From JBIICS01 sp044238735 (GTDB lineage: Bacteria > Bacteroidota > Bacteroidia > UBA4408), in assembly GCA_044238735.1 (NCBI GenBank), contig JBIICS010000052.1, positions 1 to 17,744 of the forward strand: a stretch of DNA of 17,744 bases. The letters are read 5' to 3'. Below are positions 6,712-14,391 of this stretch, one piece after another (position 1 is the stretch's first letter; each line of letters begins with the position of its first letter). Made by a program: the position numbers and the translations under genes. Under the pieces are notes generated by a model. It saw nothing but the letters and a program-made list of their open reading frames with translations, had not been told where the DNA came from and searched no databases.

Positions 6712-7182
6712 ATGAAAAAAATTATATTTTGTCTTGGATTAATAGCATTTGCAGGTGTTTTCTCTGCTAATGCTCAGGAAGCTGAAGTAAAAGCAGCTCC
6801 AAACCCTAATGCGGCCGACTTTAAATTTGATGAGGATACGCATGATTATGGAACCATTAACCATGGTGCAGACGGCACTTATTTTTTTAAATTTAAAAAC
6901 GTAGGAAAAGAGCCGTTAATTATTTCTAATGCTCGCGGATCATGCGGGTGCACCGTTCCAGAATGGCCTAAGGAGCCTATTAAACCGGGAGGTGAAGGTA
7001 AAATTAAAGTTACATACGATACCAAACGTCAGGGTAATTTTCATAAAACTGTAACTATTACTTCTAACGCTAAAGAATCCAATAAAGTGTTAACCATCAA
7101 AGGAAACGTTCTTCCTGCAGTAGCTGAAGAAACCTCCCCAGTAAAAAAAGCATCGGATGGCATGCCTTTTGAGAAAAACTAA
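6712..7182 (+). CDS. Exported DUF1573 protein, first of a tandem pair
   Basis: This 156-residue protein has a signal peptide (residues 1-21, ending 'SANA' before a Gln). One DUF1573 domain spans about 36-133: 'HDYGTI' near 44-49, the repeated 'FKFKNVGKEPLII', the family's 'GSCGCT' at 76-81 (C78 and C80), 'PIKPGGEGKIKVTYDT' and 'KTVTITSNA'. DUF1573 has an immunoglobulin-like fold resembling ASH/MSP domains and is very common in exported Bacteroidota proteins. Its molecular role is not established; the CxC pair suggests a metal or redox function, but that is inference. The tail (134-156) is charged and probably flexible. The next gene, 22 bases downstream, encodes a close paralogue. Confidence 0.88.
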   Translation: MKKIIFCLGLIAFAGVFSANAQEAEVKAAPNPNAADFKFDEDTHDYGTINHGADGTYFFKFKNVGKEPLIISNARGSCGCTVPEWPKEPIKPGGEGKIKVTYDTKRQGNFHKTVTITSNAKESNKVLTIKGNVLPAVAEETSPVKKASDGMPFEKN

Positions 7183-7204
7183 AACATAACTTAAAAAAAA
7201 CAAT

Positions 7205-7636
7205 ATGAAAAAAGTACTTACAATCGTTGCGTTATTATTTTCAGCATCTTTTGCTGCCAACGCTCAGGAACCTGCAAAAGCTGATAATCCAAATGCTCCT
7301 GAATTTAAATTCGAAAAAGAAGAGTATAGTTTTGGGAATATAAAACAAGGAGAATCGGTTAGTTACGACTTTAAATTTAAAAACACAGGTAAAGATCCCC
7401 TTATCATTACAGAAGCCCACGGTTCATGTGGTTGTACCGCACCGCAATATCCTAAAGAGCCAATCAAAAAGGGACAGGAAGGTGTAATAAAAGTTACCTT
7501 TAATTCTGCCGGTAAAATGGGTGCCCAAGATAAAACTGTAACCATTACCTCTAATGCTAAAACACCAACCAAAATCTTACACATTAAAGGCACCGTTGAT
7601 GCTCCTGCACCAGCAGCAGCAGATAAAAAAGAATAA
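7205..7636 (+). CDS. Exported DUF1573 protein, second of a tandem pair
   Basis: This 143-residue protein has a signal peptide (residues 1-20, 'FAANA' before a Gln) and one DUF1573 domain at about 33-131, with 'YSFGNI' near 41-46, 'GSCGCT' at 73-78 (C75, C77) and 'KTVTITSNAK'. It aligns with the preceding protein along the whole domain without sizeable gaps, so the pair arose by tandem duplication. Differences concentrate after the IKVT strand (residues 98-110) and in the tail, which here is Ala/Pro-rich and ends in KKE. It is cotranscribed with the first copy, and a terminator follows 28 bases after its stop. The biochemical function is unknown. Confidence 0.88.
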   Translation: MKKVLTIVALLFSASFAANAQEPAKADNPNAPEFKFEKEEYSFGNIKQGESVSYDFKFKNTGKDPLIITEAHGSCGCTAPQYPKEPIKKGQEGVIKVTFNSAGKMGAQDKTVTITSNAKTPTKILHIKGTVDAPAPAAADKKE

Positions 7637-7654
7637 ATCAACTTAAAATAGTAG

Positions 7655-7662
7655 TATATTTG
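7655..7662 (+). promoter_or_regulatory. Candidate -7 promoter element ahead of the aminotransferase gene
   Basis: TATATTTG fits the Bacteroidota TAnnTTTG element exactly and is followed by CAC, a common context. No TTG is present at the matching upstream distance, so promoter activity is uncertain. It lies two bases before the terminator hairpin of the preceding genes. Confidence 0.4.
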
Positions 7663-7664
7663 CA

Positions 7665-7692
7665 CCCGGCAATATTGCCGGGTTTTTTATTT
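7665..7692 (+). terminator. Intrinsic terminator after the DUF1573 pair
   Basis: CCCGGCA and TGCCGGG (7665-7671 and 7676-7682) form a perfect seven-base-pair G+C-rich stem around an ATAT loop, within an 18-base perfect palindrome. TTTTTTATTT follows. It ends the DUF1573 transcript just before the aminotransferase gene, which starts 8 bases after the T tract. Confidence 0.88.
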
Positions 7693-7699
7693 AATAAAT

Positions 7700-8896
7700 A
7701 TGCCAAAAATTTCAAGCAAAGCGGCCGCAATGCCGGCATCTCCAATCAGAAAATTAGTCCCTTTTGCTGAACAAGCCAAAAAAGAGGGTAAAACTATTTA
7801 TCACTTAAACATTGGTCAGCCGGATATTGAAACACCGGAAGTAATGTTGAGCGCCATTAAAAATTTTCAACCCAAAATTGTAGAATATTCTCACAGCGCA
7901 GGTATCGAATCCTATAGAAAAAAACTGGCCGGTTATTATAAAACATACAATATTGATGTAGATTATTCGGATATCATGATAACAACCGGCGGGTCTGAGG
8001 CCATTCAAATAGCGCTCATGACGTGCCTAAATAATGGAGATGAGCTAATTATCCCCGAACCTTTTTATGCAAATTACAATGGGTTTGCCACACTGGCCGA
8101 TGTTGTGGTTAAACCCATTATAAGTAGTATTGAAACCGGTTTTGCTCTCCCTCCAATTGCTGAATTTGAGAAATTAATTACGCCCAAAACTAAGGGTATA
8201 ATGATTTGTAACCCCGGCAATCCAACTGGTTATTTATACTCAAAAGAAGAACTACTCGCCTTAAGAGATCTTGTGAAAAAATACGATCTGTTTTTATTTA
8301 GTGATGAAGTTTACAGAGAGTTTTGTTACGATGGTAAAAATTATGTTTCGGTTATGCACCTGGATGGAATTGAGCAAAATGTAATTATGTTAGATTCTGT
8401 TTCTAAACGATACAGCGCCTGCGGGGCCAGAATAGGGGCCTTAATAACCAAAAATAAAGAGGTTATGAATAACGCAATGAAATTTGCTCAGGCACGTTTA
8501 AGTCCGCCAACATTCGGGCAGGTAGCTTCCGAGGCTGCTATTGATACACCTAAAGAATATTTTGAAAAAGTAAAAAAGGAATATACCGAACGTCGTGATT
8601 TGGTTATCGAAAGACTCAATAAAATGAGGGGTGTGTTTTGCCCAAAACCAAGTGGCGCCTTTTATTGTATTGCGCGCTTACCAATAAATGATGCAGATGA
8701 GTTTTGCCAATGGTTATTGGAGAAGTTTAACTTCCATAACCAAACCGTTATGTTGGCTCCTGCAACCGGATTTTACAGTACTCCCGGCTCCGGAAAAAAC
8801 GAAGTACGAATAGCTTATGTTTTAAATAAAGATGCTCTTAATAAAGCAATGGATTGCCTCGAAAAGGCAATTGAAGAGTATCCAGGTAAGCTGTAA
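7700..8896 (+). CDS. Pyridoxal phosphate-dependent aminotransferase, aspartate aminotransferase-like (class I/II)
   Basis: This 398-residue fold-type I aminotransferase probably moves amino groups between an amino acid such as aspartate and 2-oxoglutarate in the cytoplasm. Visible landmarks are 'LNIGQPDIETP' near 36-46, 'TTGGSEAI' at 95-102 (phosphate binding), 'NPGNPTG' at 171-177, 'SDEVYRE' at 201-207 (D202 pairs with the pyridine nitrogen, Y205), 'SVSKRYSACGAR' at 233-244 with the Schiff-base lysine K236, and R370 in 'NEVRIAY' for the substrate carboxylate. The length is typical of the AspB-like subgroup. It stands alone: a terminator lies before it and no partner gene follows closely. Substrate choice cannot be read from the sequence; aspartate, aromatic or other amino acids are possible. 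Confidence 0.9.
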   Translation: MPKISSKAAAMPASPIRKLVPFAEQAKKEGKTIYHLNIGQPDIETPEVMLSAIKNFQPKIVEYSHSAGIESYRKKLAGYYKTYNIDVDYSDIMITTGGSEAIQIALMTCLNNGDELIIPEPFYANYNGFATLADVVVKPIISSIETGFALPPIAEFEKLITPKTKGIMICNPGNPTGYLYSKEELLALRDLVKKYDLFLFSDEVYREFCYDGKNYVSVMHLDGIEQNVIMLDSVSKRYSACGARIGALITKNKEVMNNAMKFAQARLSPPTFGQVASEAAIDTPKEYFEKVKKEYTERRDLVIERLNKMRGVFCPKPSGAFYCIARLPINDADEFCQWLLEKFNFHNQTVMLAPATGFYSTPGSGKNEVRIAYVLNKDALNKAMDCLEKAIEEYPGKL

Positions 8897-8965
8897 TTGC
8901 TTTTTTTTTAGTATTTTAAACTTTTTAACCAAAACATTGTATTTTAAAGGTAGTATGTCTGATTA

Positions 8966-11041
8966 ATGAACATTAGGTCCTTTTATAGCTTAATCTTTTT
9001 TCTTTTGTCTGTGTTTACATTCGGACAAACTGAGCGTGAGTATAGAAAGGCACTAAGTAACGCAGAATCAAGCTTCGAATCAAAAGATTACTACAAAGCA
9101 TTGGAATATTTACTTCAAATTAAAGATGCTGAACATGAAATTTATATTTCGGATGCCGAATTTAATTTCATGATGGCCTCTTGCTACTGGAATATAGACT
9201 CCATTAAAGTTAGAGCTATACCTTATCTCGAAAATTACCTGGAAAGAACTCATGAAGAGATTATCGCAAAATGGTGGCTTGCCGAGTTGTATAAAATGAC
9301 TAATAAATATGATTTAGCAATTGCTAATTACCAAGTTTATATTGAGTATCTTATTTCTGAGAACGGATTAAGTGTTGAGCAAAAAGAAAAAGAGATTTTA
9401 AATACCGAACGTTTAATTAGTTCATGTCAGTATGCAAAAAGTGTTATCTCTCGTCCGGCTAAATTAGAGGTAGTTAATTTAGGAGATAGCATCAATACTC
9501 CATATGCTGAGTATGCTCCCGTAATCGATAACTTTGAAAAAATAATTTATCTAACTCGTAAATCTCCCGATAATGTTTCATCTAAAAAAGACGATGATGG
9601 CAACTATTACGAGGAAATTTTCTTTTCTAAAATCAAACATCTGTATCAGGATAAGAATGGAAACAATTCCGAAAAGGAATCAGATGGTAATAAATTGATT
9701 TTGCAGTTTACTAAACCTCGAAACATAGGTAAGCCGGTTAATCACGCCTCTCATGATGCCGCTGTTCAGCTCTCGCATAACGATGAACATTTATTTATTT
9801 TAAGAAATAATCACGTGTATCGCTCAGTTAAAATTGAAGATACGTATACAGAACCTGTTCTCTTTGCCGGATTGGAATCTATCGTAAGCAAAGGTTCTTT
9901 TATTCCCAGCTTATCTATAAATAAAACAGAAGATTTAATCTATTTTTCCAGTGACGGACTGGGTGGTTTTGGCGGCTTTGATTTATATTATACTAAAAAG
10001 ATCAACAATCAATGGCAAGAACCCGTGAACCTTGGCCCTAATATCAATACAGAATTTAATGAAGATTCTCCTTATTTAGACCCTGATGGGCATACCCTTT
10101 ACTTTTCTTCTAATGGCCACCCTACAATCGGTGGTTATGATATATTTAAATCATATTTAACGGACAATGGTTTCACTAATCCCCAAAATCTTGGCTTCCC
10201 TATTAATTCATCTAGTGATGATATCTTTTTTACAATGCCCGAACGAGAAAACAGAGCTTATTTTTCTTCAAATAGATTTGGAGGAAAAGGTTTAATGGAT
10301 ATTTATGAAGTTAACTTTTTTGAAAACCGGGATCAGTTAGTGGAAGTAAAAGGTAAAATTTTAGTCGGTCCAAACTCAAAACCGGGTAATGCCAAATTTA
10401 CATTAGTTAATAATGATACTGATGAAAGAATATTAAATTATAAATCTGACTCTTTAACGGGTAACTATCATGTTTTAATGCATCACAACAACAGGTACGA
10501 TGTTAGAGTCGATGTTAAAGGCTTTGCGCCTACTATTCAGCGGTTTGAAGTTCCTGAAAAATTGGATAAATATGTTTATAAAAATCAGCTATCTCAAAAG
10601 CATATTCAGGCTAATCAAATAAATATAGGACACGAGCTAAAATACTCGGTTCCGGTTAAAGTTTCGGGAAACGATACAATTGACGTTTACAAAACGATCA
10701 AAAAGGCGATTTACTTTTATTTTAATAAAGATTCTATTCTTTCGTTACTTTCAAAAGAATTTTCTTTAATCGAAACAATCACACCGGATACTAAATTCTT
10801 TTTTCCTAAGGCAAAACCCAATCTCCCCTTCGATTTGCGCATTATACGAAAATTATCTCCAAACGAATTATCTAAGGTAGAATTTGAAACTGTTGAGGGT
10901 GTTGAAAATAAAGCCGAATTACTTAACCAAATCGAGCTTATTAAAAAGCAAAATATTCCTGTTGATAAGGCCGGTGAGAAGCCTAAACCCGATAAGCCTA
11001 AGAAGCCTACTGTAGGTAAAAAATTAGTAACCAAAATTTAA
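8966..11041 (+). CDS. PorE-like exported protein: TPR, PD40 beta-propeller and carboxypeptidase-regulatory-like domain, without OmpA
   Basis: The 691-residue protein starts with a signal peptide (1-20, 'FTFGQ'). Residues about 24-160 are helical TPR-like repeats. Residues about 175-450 form a WD40-like (PD40) propeller, recognisable from 'LIYFSSDGLGGFGGFDLY' (324-341), 'TLYFSSNGHPTIGGYDIF' (377-394) and 'AYFSSNRFGGKGLMDIY' (431-447). Residues about 458-530 look like a carboxypeptidase-regulatory-like beta-sandwich. This is the order seen in PorE and other Bacteroidota envelope proteins linked to type IX secretion, which normally end in an OmpA peptidoglycan-binding domain. Here 'KKAIYFYFNKDSI' at 579-591 resembles the start of an OmpA domain, but the rest is absent; instead there is a different segment and a Lys/Pro-rich tail (670-691). 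The next gene begins one base after its stop. Role inferred: envelope scaffold. Confidence 0.8.
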   Translation: MNIRSFYSLIFFLLSVFTFGQTEREYRKALSNAESSFESKDYYKALEYLLQIKDAEHEIYISDAEFNFMMASCYWNIDSIKVRAIPYLENYLERTHEEIIAKWWLAELYKMTNKYDLAIANYQVYIEYLISENGLSVEQKEKEILNTERLISSCQYAKSVISRPAKLEVVNLGDSINTPYAEYAPVIDNFEKIIYLTRKSPDNVSSKKDDDGNYYEEIFFSKIKHLYQDKNGNNSEKESDGNKLILQFTKPRNIGKPVNHASHDAAVQLSHNDEHLFILRNNHVYRSVKIEDTYTEPVLFAGLESIVSKGSFIPSLSINKTEDLIYFSSDGLGGFGGFDLYYTKKINNQWQEPVNLGPNINTEFNEDSPYLDPDGHTLYFSSNGHPTIGGYDIFKSYLTDNGFTNPQNLGFPINSSSDDIFFTMPERENRAYFSSNRFGGKGLMDIYEVNFFENRDQLVEVKGKILVGPNSKPGNAKFTLVNNDTDERILNYKSDSLTGNYHVLMHHNNRYDVRVDVKGFAPTIQRFEVPEKLDKYVYKNQLSQKHIQANQINIGHELKYSVPVKVSGNDTIDVYKTIKKAIYFYFNKDSILSLLSKEFSLIETITPDTKFFFPKAKPNLPFDLRIIRKLSPNELSKVEFETVEGVENKAELLNQIELIKKQNIPVDKAGEKPKPDKPKKPTVGKKLVTKI

Positions 11042-11042
11042 A

Positions 11043-11612
11043 TTGATTAAAAAACTGGTTAATATCCTTATCCTGGCAAACTTGCTCCTAGTTTTAACCA
11101 GCTACTTGTTTAATAAAAATTTAAACCTAATTTATTTTGGTGCTCTTTTTATACTGATTATTTTAGATCTATTAATCGAATTTAAATTTAAGAATCTGTC
11201 CCCAAACCCTTCGGGATTTACAATTGGATCTCTTACCACCATATCGGGATATTTTGTTTTATCCAACTTAAAGCCTTACTTGGCAAGTGCTCTAGATCCC
11301 GTTTTTTGGAGTCTTTTTTTTATAGAATTAGCTACTCAATTCTTAATTTTAAAAAAGTTTAAGCAAACAATTATCTTCCGCCCTTATTTAATCAGATTTT
11401 TCAACTATTCGCAGTCATTTGTTTTCTTATTTCTTCTTTTAACTGATTTTAAAGAATTTTCATTTTGGTTTATCCTAATTTCGGGCGCAATTGCTAACCT
11501 CGATTTACTTTTAATTCTGAAACTGATGCCTTTTTACAAACCAGGTGTAAATAGCTCTTTTGAAGCTTATAAAATTAAAAAGGAATATAATAACGTGTAC
11601 AACAGAAATTAA
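11043..11612 (+). CDS. Six-helix membrane protein, TTG start; possibly a degenerate CDP-alcohol phosphatidyltransferase relative
   Basis: This 189-residue frame is open from a TTG one base after the stop of the PorE-like gene. There is no in-frame ATG until near the end, so TTG with translational coupling is the likely start. About six hydrophobic helices are visible (5-22, 28-46, 57-75, 84-103, 117-134, 138-158), with a Lys/Asn-rich cytoplasmic tail. The last helix and tail ('LLLILKLMPFYKPGVNSSFEAYKI') resemble the C-terminal end of Bacteroidota CDP-alcohol phosphatidyltransferases, but the catalytic DGxxAR...GxxxD motif is not present. I do not recognise the family with confidence. Strong T-rich codon use matches a membrane protein and does not suggest transfer. 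Confidence 0.7.
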   Translation: MIKKLVNILILANLLLVLTSYLFNKNLNLIYFGALFILIILDLLIEFKFKNLSPNPSGFTIGSLTTISGYFVLSNLKPYLASALDPVFWSLFFIELATQFLILKKFKQTIIFRPYLIRFFNYSQSFVFLFLLLTDFKEFSFWFILISGAIANLDLLLILKLMPFYKPGVNSSFEAYKIKKEYNNVYNRN

Positions 11613-11648
11613 TTTTACTCATTCCTTTTTTAAAGCCCAATAAATAGA

Positions 11649-11656
11649 TAAATTTG
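11649..11656 (+). promoter_or_regulatory. Candidate -7 promoter element for the E1 dehydrogenase gene
   Basis: TAAATTTG is an exact TAnnTTTG match 14 bases before the ATG at 11671. No clear TTG is found 17-23 bases upstream, so this rests on the -7 element alone. Confidence 0.35.
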
Positions 11657-11670
11657 AATAAATTATAGTT

Positions 11671-13680
11671 ATGTCTGCCCTAGAAATGCCTACTCTTAAG
11701 CCACTTAAATTCGATAGAAGAAAGTATAAAGACGAACAACTGCTCGATTTATACAAGGGCTTATTAAAGCCTCGTATGATAGAAGATAAAATGCTGGTGT
11801 TGCTCCGCCAAGGAAGAGTTTCAAAATGGTTCTCCGGTATTGGTCAGGAAGCTATTTCGGTTGGTCTTACGCATGCTTTAGATTCTGACGAATATATTTT
11901 GCCTATGCATCGCAACTTGGGCGTTTTTACTTCGCGTGGTGTTGAACTCGGACAGTTATTCGCGCAGTTTCAAGGCAAATATTCAGGCTTTTCTAAAGGT
12001 CGTGAACGATCTTTTCATTTTGGTACTCAAAAGCATCATATAGTAGGGATGATATCACATCTTGGACCTCAAAACGGTTTGGCAGATGGTATAGCCCTTG
12101 CACATTTGTTAAAGCAGAGTAAAAAAGTTACGGCCGTATTTAATGGCGACGGAGGTACAAGCGAAGGTGATTTTCACGAAAGTGTTAATGTTGCTGCAGT
12201 TTGGGATTTGCCTGTAATTTTTGTGATTGAAAATAACGGTTACGGATTAAGTACTCCTAGTAAAGAACAATTTCGTTGTAAGCAATTTATAGATAAGGCT
12301 ATTGGTTATGGTATAGAGGGGTATCAGGTTGATGGAAATAATATCCTGGATGTGTATGATATGGTTAAAAATTTAGCCGAAGATATTCGTGTAAATCCTC
12401 GCCCGGTTATTTTAGAGTGCCTTACTTTCAGAATGCGTGGTCATGAGGAAGCTTCGGGTACAAAATATGTACCTAAGGAATTATTTGATATTTGGGGAAA
12501 GAAAGATCCTTTAACAAATTACGAAAGGTGGTTGCTTAACGAAGGGGTTTTAACAGATGAAAAGATCGAATCTCTTCGTGCCACATACAAAGAAGAAATA
12601 GAAAAGGGCCTTGAGTTTGCATTTAATGAGCCTGAAGTAAATCCAAACACCATCGAAGAGTTAAATGATGTTTATGCTCCCTATAACCCTATTTATACCA
12701 GTCCCTCTGCCGGTTTAACCAATAAGCGCCTGGTGGATGCGATTAGTGATGGTTTAAATTTAGCAATGGAAAAACATTCTAATCTTGTTTTAATGGGACA
12801 AGATATTGCCGAATATGGAGGGGTATTTAAAATTACGGAAGGTTTTGTTGATCGTTTTGGAAAATCGCGGGTCCGTAACACACCTATTTGCGAAAGCGCA
12901 ATTGTGGGTGCCGGACTTGGTTTATCTATTAATGGCTACAAGGCTATGGTTGAAATGCAATTTGCCGATTTTGTTACCTGTGGTTTTAATCAGATTGTAA
13001 ATAATTTAGCTAAGTCATATTGGCGATGGGGACAAACAGCCGATGTTGTTGTTCGAATGCCTACCGGTGCAGGTGTAGGTGCCGGTCCGTTTCACTCACA
13101 GTCTAACGAAGCCTGGTTTTATCATACTCCTGGTTTAAAAGTAGTTTACCCTGCATTTCCAGCTGATGCAAAAGGATTATTATTGGCTTCTTTTGAAGAC
13201 CCTAACCCAGTTGTGTTTTTTGAACATAAAGCATTATATAGAAGTGTTACTCAAGATGTGCCCGATGGTTATTATACATTGCCTATCGGAAAAGCCTCAA
13301 CCGTAAAAGAAGGTAGAGATATAAGTATAATAACATATGGTGCAGGTGTTCACTGGGCATTAGAGGTACTCAATAATAATCCTCAAATAAATGCCGACCT
13401 GATAGACTTAAGAACCTTGTTGCCTTTAGATACAAATGCAATTATTGATAGTGTTAAAAAAACTGGTAAAGCTATTGTTTTACATGAAGATACTTTGGTT
13501 GGAGGAATTGCTGGAGATATAGTTGCGGTTATAATGGAAAATTGTTTTAATTATCTGGATGCTCCTGTGGTAAGATGTGCAAGTTTAGATACTCCGGTTC
13601 CGTTCTCAATTCCATTAGAACAAAACTTCTTAGCTAAATCCCGTTTCGAAAAACAATTAGTTGAACTCTGGGAATTCTAA
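11671..13680 (+). CDS. 2-oxoacid (probably branched-chain) dehydrogenase E1, fused alpha and beta subunits
   Basis: This 669-residue protein joins an E1 alpha subunit (about 1-335) to an E1 beta subunit (about 351-669) through a short linker. E1 decarboxylates a 2-oxoacid with thiamine diphosphate and passes the acyl group to the lipoyl arm of E2. In the alpha half, 'GDGGTSEG' at 159-166 and 'ENNGYG' at 187-192 form the thiamine diphosphate motif, and 'RMRGHEEAS' at 254-262 carries the loop histidine H258. The beta half has 'CESAIVGAGLG' at 407-417 with the cofactor-activating Glu E408, and 'GPFHSQ' at 472-477 with H475. Overall it most resembles the branched-chain 2-oxoacid E1 fusions of Bacteroidota, which supply branched acyl-CoA starters for iso fatty acids; pyruvate or acetoin is possible. 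No E2 or E3 gene is adjacent. Confidence 0.92.
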   Translation: MSALEMPTLKPLKFDRRKYKDEQLLDLYKGLLKPRMIEDKMLVLLRQGRVSKWFSGIGQEAISVGLTHALDSDEYILPMHRNLGVFTSRGVELGQLFAQFQGKYSGFSKGRERSFHFGTQKHHIVGMISHLGPQNGLADGIALAHLLKQSKKVTAVFNGDGGTSEGDFHESVNVAAVWDLPVIFVIENNGYGLSTPSKEQFRCKQFIDKAIGYGIEGYQVDGNNILDVYDMVKNLAEDIRVNPRPVILECLTFRMRGHEEASGTKYVPKELFDIWGKKDPLTNYERWLLNEGVLTDEKIESLRATYKEEIEKGLEFAFNEPEVNPNTIEELNDVYAPYNPIYTSPSAGLTNKRLVDAISDGLNLAMEKHSNLVLMGQDIAEYGGVFKITEGFVDRFGKSRVRNTPICESAIVGAGLGLSINGYKAMVEMQFADFVTCGFNQIVNNLAKSYWRWGQTADVVVRMPTGAGVGAGPFHSQSNEAWFYHTPGLKVVYPAFPADAKGLLLASFEDPNPVVFFEHKALYRSVTQDVPDGYYTLPIGKASTVKEGRDISIITYGAGVHWALEVLNNNPQINADLIDLRTLLPLDTNAIIDSVKKTGKAIVLHEDTLVGGIAGDIVAVIMENCFNYLDAPVVRCASLDTPVPFSIPLEQNFLAKSRFEKQLVELWEF

Positions 13681-13704
13681 GAAATCATAGTAAGTATACA
13701 TAGT

Positions 13705-13734
13705 AAAAATCCCACTTCGGTGGGATTTTTTTTT
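13705..13734. terminator. Bidirectional intrinsic terminator with UUCG loop
   Basis: AAAAATCCCAC and GTGGGATTTTT (13705-13715 with 13720-13730) pair perfectly around a TTCG tetraloop, and the T run continues to 13734. It follows the E1 stop by 24 bases and lies 7 bases from the end of the convergent acyltransferase gene. The A tract on its left side means it can also terminate transcription from the other strand. Confidence 0.93.
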
Positions 13735-13741
13735 AATTCTT

Positions 13742-14299
13742 TTAAGGTCTTATGGCATCGAGACTAAAGCAATCAGGATGTTTACCGGTAACTCCCCTGT
13801 AAAATTCTTTTATTTTTTTAAAATCTTCTTCAGGATTGTTGCTTGGCCAAAGTAATGTATCTATTGAAGCTACACGGGTTTTATAATCTAAGTATCCAAG
13901 CAAAATGGGAACATTGGCTTTAACGGCGGTATAGTAAAAACCAGTTTTCCATTTCTCAACCAATTTACGTGTTCCCTCGGGTGGAATCATTAAAATCAAT
14001 TCATCTCGCTTTTTAAATTCATCTACTAAAGCATCAACTAAATTATTATGTTTAGAACGATCAACTGGTATTCCCCCCGTTTTATCAATAAGACTTTTTA
14101 AGGGAAAACGATAAGCTTGTTTTTTTATTAAATATCTTACATGGTATCCATAGAAGGCAATGCCTGCCAAACCATAAACAAAATCCCAGTTGCTGGTGTG
14201 AGGAGCAGCAACTAATACGCATTTTTTTACATCTTTAGGTATTCCTCCTGTAATTTTCCAGCCACGTAATTTAAAAAGGAGTTTAAATAAAGTAATCAT
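13742..14299 (-). CDS. 1-acyl-sn-glycerol-3-phosphate acyltransferase-like protein (PlsC family)
   Basis: This 185-residue protein has the four blocks of the PlsC/LPLAT family: 'HTSNWD' at 34-39 (the HX4D catalytic pair H34/D39), a second block near 54-64, 'GGIPVDR' at 75-81, and 'PPEGTR' at 106-111, followed by 'VPIL' at 130-133. Such enzymes transfer an acyl chain to a lysophospholipid or related acceptor at the inner membrane. It is shorter than the classical PlsC (about 240 residues), has only a weakly hydrophobic N-terminus and no separate membrane helix, as is common in a Bacteroidota subgroup of small acyltransferases. The acceptor is therefore uncertain; lysophosphatidic acid, ornithine lipids or another lipid are possible. 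It is convergent with the E1 gene and divergent from the thioesterase gene. Confidence 0.85.
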   Translation of the reverse strand: MITLFKLLFKLRGWKITGGIPKDVKKCVLVAAPHTSNWDFVYGLAGIAFYGYHVRYLIKKQAYRFPLKSLIDKTGGIPVDRSKHNNLVDALVDEFKKRDELILMIPPEGTRKLVEKWKTGFYYTAVKANVPILLGYLDYKTRVASIDTLLWPSNNPEEDFKKIKEFYRGVTGKHPDCFSLDAIRP

Positions 14300-14391
14300 T
14301 ATTTTGTTTTTTCTAAAGGTAATTTATTATGTAATGTATAGGATTATAAATTGTATTTAAAACACGATATTAGCGTAAAATCTTTTACAGG

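Noticed and set aside
8897..8912. T run after the aminotransferase gene as a terminator
   Set aside because: Only a four-base AAGC/GCTT stem precedes the T run, too weak to call an intrinsic terminator.
10700..10740. A C-terminal OmpA domain in the PorE-like protein
   Set aside because: Only the opening strand pattern 'IYFYFNKDSI' is present; the helices and the peptidoglycan-binding motif do not follow.
14300..14391. Promoters in the gap between the acyltransferase and thioesterase genes
   Set aside because: The best matches (TACCTTTA on the minus strand, TATTAGCG on the plus strand) depart from TAnnTTTG and lack a spaced TTG.
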